DNA of 7,776 nucleotides from an uncultured Planctomycetales bacterium (GTDB lineage Bacteria; Planctomycetota; Planctomycetia; Isosphaerales; Isosphaeraceae). The notes under the pieces are model-generated. The model saw only the letters and a list, made by a program, of their open reading frames with translations. It had not been told where the DNA came from and ran no database searches. The first letter of the stretch is position 1; the number at the start of each line of letters is the position of its first letter. The stretch spans positions 1 to 7,776 of the forward strand of contig CALKTZ010000062.1 of NCBI GenBank assembly GCA_937997355.1, in the 5' to 3' direction. Shown in pieces: positions 5,826 to 7,776 of this stretch. Position numbers and translations under genes: made by a program.

Positions 5826-5866
5826 AACAAAAAACCCCCGGAGGCGATGCTTCGCGACTCCGGGGG
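5826..5866 (-). terminator. Intrinsic terminator of the PhyH-family gene
   Basis: On the minus strand a 9-bp stem, CCCCCGGAG (5866-5858) with CTCCGGGGG (5843-5835), is followed directly by TTTTTTG (from 5834). The 14-base loop can extend the stem with GCGA/TCGC pairing. It lies 48 bases after the dioxygenase stop and between convergent genes. On the plus strand no T-run follows, so it terminates the minus-strand transcript. Confidence 0.88.
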
Positions 5867-5913
5867 CGTGTGCTCGATGCTCCGGATCGGGGTTGGTTCA
5901 CCGATCCAATCGA

Positions 5914-6786
5914 TCAGGCATGCGCAAGGCTGAGGGGCTTGTGCATGGCGAGATTCTTGCCGAGGGTCCATTCGGTCGTCGGCGTCAGATGGATGTAAAC
6001 GACCATGACATCGCGGGCCCCTTCGGTGTGCCCCTGCCATCCCTTGTGGGCGAGGGTTTGGGTCGAGAGGATCATCGTCCCCTTCTTGCCGCAGAAGGTC
6101 ACCGCGTTCTTGTCGTCATAGGCCTGGAAGAGATCGTCGTGCCGCTTGTTGCCGCGCTTGGCGTTGTTGAAGATGCAGTAGAGCTTCCGGAAGAAATGCT
6201 TGTGACTCCCCGGAACCACCGTGTACGGGCCGTTCTTCCGCTCGGGGACGTCGGTGAGATAAACGAAGGCCTTGAAGGCGACGAAATAGCCGTCGTTGTG
6301 ATAGGGCCGTTTCGTCTGATCGTCGGGGAAGTCTCTCTGGAGCGTGAAGGAGTTGCAGTAGACCGGCTTGCCGATCCGCTCCTGGAGCAATCCCTCGAGC
6401 TTCGGCCTGATGGAGTCGCAGATTTCGCTCATGCCATCCAACTGGTGGATGTTCATGAGCTGGTAGACTTGCTTGTCGTAGTTGTCGAGGGGCTGGTACT
6501 TCCGCTCGACGACGTACGCCCCCGATTCTTCGGCGGGGAGCGAATCGTAAAGGTAGCCGTCGAACGCGTTGTGGAGGGAGTCGCAGGTTTCCGGGTCGAG
6601 GAAATTCTCGAAAACCTCGTACCCTTGTTGCGTGAATTTCGAGTCCTTGAGCCCATTCTGGACGGAGACGGCCTGCGCCAGTTCGAGCACGGCCTTGTCG
6701 GTGCCGAATCGCAAGAAGGGAACCCTTTGCTTCACGCGGTAGAACTTGTACACCACCTTGTGAAGAAGCTTGCGGAGGGGATTCAT
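5914..6786 (-). CDS. Phytanoyl-CoA dioxygenase (PhyH) family Fe(II)/2-oxoglutarate oxygenase
   Basis: The product is 290 residues, a usual length for the family. After a basic N-terminus (about 1-30), the double-stranded beta-helix domain runs from about 50 to 270. The iron ligands are visible as H163 and D165 in RPYHNDGYF and H247 in TLAHKGW, with R258 in GARDVMVVY as the likely 2-oxoglutarate-binding arginine. The characteristic GPYTVVPGSHKHFF (186-199) sits between them. Such enzymes hydroxylate small molecules or lipids using O2 and 2-oxoglutarate; bacterial members act on many substrates, so none is named here. No signal peptide is seen, so it is probably cytoplasmic. The ATG at 6786 has AAAGAG 8 bases upstream (6800-6795); an in-frame GTG at 6795 is possible and would add three residues. 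It is a monocistronic gene ending at a strong terminator and convergent with the methyltransferase gene. Confidence 0.88.
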   Translation of the reverse strand: MNPLRKLLHKVVYKFYRVKQRVPFLRFGTDKAVLELAQAVSVQNGLKDSKFTQQGYEVFENFLDPETCDSLHNAFDGYLYDSLPAEESGAYVVERKYQPLDNYDKQVYQLMNIHQLDGMSEICDSIRPKLEGLLQERIGKPVYCNSFTLQRDFPDDQTKRPYHNDGYFVAFKAFVYLTDVPERKNGPYTVVPGSHKHFFRKLYCIFNNAKRGNKRHDDLFQAYDDKNAVTFCGKKGTMILSTQTLAHKGWQGHTEGARDVMVVYIHLTPTTEWTLGKNLAMHKPLSLAHA

Positions 6787-7363
6787 CGGTTGCACTCTTT
6801 CTCGTACGGGGACGCGCCCGCTTTGACCATGAAAAGAAGCTGTTTCATCGAGGGAGGGCGTGGCATTTGCTTGCTAAAAACATGCGAAAAATGAAGAAAT
6901 CTTCACGAGATCGGACGCATGCTCCGCGATCGTCCGGCCTAACGGAAAGCGTTGCCGATGGCGCCGGCGTTTTGAACGTCGAGGCTCGCGAGCGAATCGA
7001 GGCCGCCGCTCGCATGGACAGCTCGGAGCAGGTCGAGTCCAGGTGTCGGCGGATTGTTGCGCCCTCTCGGGACGTCCCGTGTTTTCGTCAAGCGTTCGTC
7101 AATTCGCGAATCACATTATTTGCAAGATAGAACCGGATCGCCGTGTTGACTCGGCGATCCAAGGGCTTTGTCGGAGCGGGAACTTCGCAGGCCAGATCAT
7201 TTCGACATTCGCGGAGAATCGTGATCAAAAGGGAATGTTAGCGACCTCTCATCATGATTTCAACGGGAATGGGAAGACTGGTGCTCAAAAACATCAATCG
7301 TTTGTTGAGCTCCCGAAGCGACTTTATTTATGGGATCGGAAGCCGGACGAATCCATCCCGACT
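6787..7363. other. Non-coding region, no convincing gene
   Basis: These roughly 580 bases lie between two minus-strand genes. The only sizeable open frame (6867-7130, plus, 87 codons) is Arg/Ser-rich, has no good ribosome binding site and shows no recognisable motif, so it is not called. Local features are an ATGAAA/TTTCAT inverted repeat (6829-6848) just upstream of the dioxygenase start, the palindrome ATTCGCGAAT near 7110, and the 7135-7160 hairpin. The stretch from about 7160 to 7340 is richer in A/T than its neighbours. No tRNA or other RNA gene was recognised. Confidence 0.5.
7135..7160. repeat. Perfect 9-bp hairpin
   Basis: GGATCGCCG (7135-7143) pairs exactly with CGGCGATCC (7152-7160) around TGTTGACT. 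It lies 204 bases downstream of the pseudouridine synthase stop on the minus strand. No T-run follows on either strand, so a terminator role is weakly supported. Confidence 0.45.
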
Positions 7364-7776
7364 TCAGCGCACGGTCGACCGATCGCGAAGCTCGGAAGTC
7401 AGCGCGTTCAGATCGGCGGGGACCGGAGCCTCGACCAGGATGGACTGGCCGGTGATGGGGTGCTTGAAACCCAGGGAGAGGGCGTGGAGGGCCTGCCGGC
7501 GGATCGGCACGGGGAATGGCCGCCATTTCCGGGGCCGGTAGACGGCATCGCCGACGATCGGGTTGCCGATCGCGGCCAGGTGGATGCGGATCTGGTGGGT
7601 GCGGCCGGTTTCGAGCCGGCATCTCACCAGCGTGGCGACCTTGCCGAATCGCTCGACGACCTCGTAGTGGGTGATGGCGGGCTCCCCCTTCTCGGGGGGC
7701 GGGCCGTCATCTTCCTCGGGGTCGTACGGCTTGCGGGATTCCGGGCCGCGACGGCGGTCGCCCCGGTCGGCGATCA
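7364..7776 (-). CDS. RluA/RluD-family 23S rRNA pseudouridine synthase, C-terminal part
   Basis: The frame is open from the right window edge to a TGA at 7364-7366, giving the last 136 residues or so; the start lies outside. ITHYEVVERFGKVATLVRC, then RLETGRTHQIRIHLAAIGNP, IVGDAVY and RQALHALSLGFKHPITG are the signature C-terminal blocks of the RluA family, which converts uridine to pseudouridine in rRNA (or tRNA). The catalytic Asp block (HRLDxxTSG) lies before the visible part. Just before ITHYEV there is a charged, Pro/Arg/Asp/Glu-rich segment of about 30 residues (ADRGDRRRGPESRK through PPPEKGEP), longer than the usual short linker at this position. It ends normally with ELRDRSTVR. RluD, RluA or RluC identity cannot be decided without the N-terminus, so no symbol is given. 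Confidence 0.9.
   Translation of the reverse strand, partial: IADRGDRRRGPESRKPYDPEEDDGPPPEKGEPAITHYEVVERFGKVATLVRCRLETGRTHQIRIHLAAIGNPIVGDAVYRPRKWRPFPVPIRRQALHALSLGFKHPITGQSILVEAPVPADLNALTSELRDRSTVR

Noticed and set aside
4631..6040. Long minus-strand open frame of 469 codons opposite the methyltransferase
   Set aside because: It is an antisense shadow of a GC-rich gene. The translation is Gly/Arg/His/Leu-rich without family motifs, and it crosses a terminator and the end of the dioxygenase gene.
5893..6894. Plus-strand open frame of 333 codons opposite the dioxygenase
   Set aside because: It is Val/Glu/Leu-rich antisense translation. The minus strand carries the complete PhyH motif set and its terminator.
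6867..7130. Plus-strand frame of 87 codons in the 6787-7363 gap
   Set aside because: Composition is that of random GC-rich DNA, with no motif and no good ribosome binding site.
7135..7160. Hairpin considered as an intrinsic terminator for the pseudouridine synthase gene
   Set aside because: No T-run follows on the minus strand, and it lies about 200 bases beyond the stop codon.

Overview
The window looks like a chromosomal segment of a high-GC planctomycete, most likely of the Isosphaeraceae. This is inferred from overall style (GC-rich coding DNA, an HTTM membrane protein with a bitopic partner, a signal-peptide-bearing methyltransferase, a Cys-rich surface protein, many strand switches). 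No rRNA, tRNA or taxonomic marker is present to prove it. Eight coding regions are supported; two run off the window ends. No tRNA, rRNA, CRISPR array or insertion sequence was seen.

Left part (1-1206, minus strand): a translationally coupled pair, a one-TM protein followed with a 16-base overlap by an HTTM-domain multipass membrane protein that leaves the window. Next comes a roughly 470-base non-coding stretch with a good sigma70-like promoter facing right. It leads to a plus-strand gene (1676-2341) for an exported protein with 18 cysteines, built on a tandem nonapeptide CYSSxCFxx and ending in a Pro/Ala-rich tail. Two hairpins (2389-2444 and 2481-2510) follow it.

Middle (2561-3562, minus strand): a small basic protein with a RelE/ParE-like pattern, then, 42 bases on, a Shedu/DUF4263-type PD-(D/E)xK nuclease-like protein. 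This pair is visibly poorer in G+C than its surroundings and is the best candidate for an acquired defence module. The nuclease core carries E-F-E where E-x-K is expected. A perfect 12-bp inverted repeat lies in the 320-base divergent region to its right.

Right part: two plus-strand genes, a DPM1-like family 2 glycosyltransferase (3883-4785) and an exported class I SAM-methyltransferase-like protein (4847-5782), 61 bases apart and perhaps co-transcribed. They converge on a minus-strand PhyH-family Fe(II)/2-oxoglutarate dioxygenase (5914-6786) that has a clear intrinsic terminator. After about 580 bases without a convincing gene, the window ends in the C-terminal part of an RluA/RluD-family pseudouridine synthase (minus strand). 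Apart from the two minus-strand pairs and possibly the glycosyltransferase/methyltransferase pair, the genes look functionally independent.
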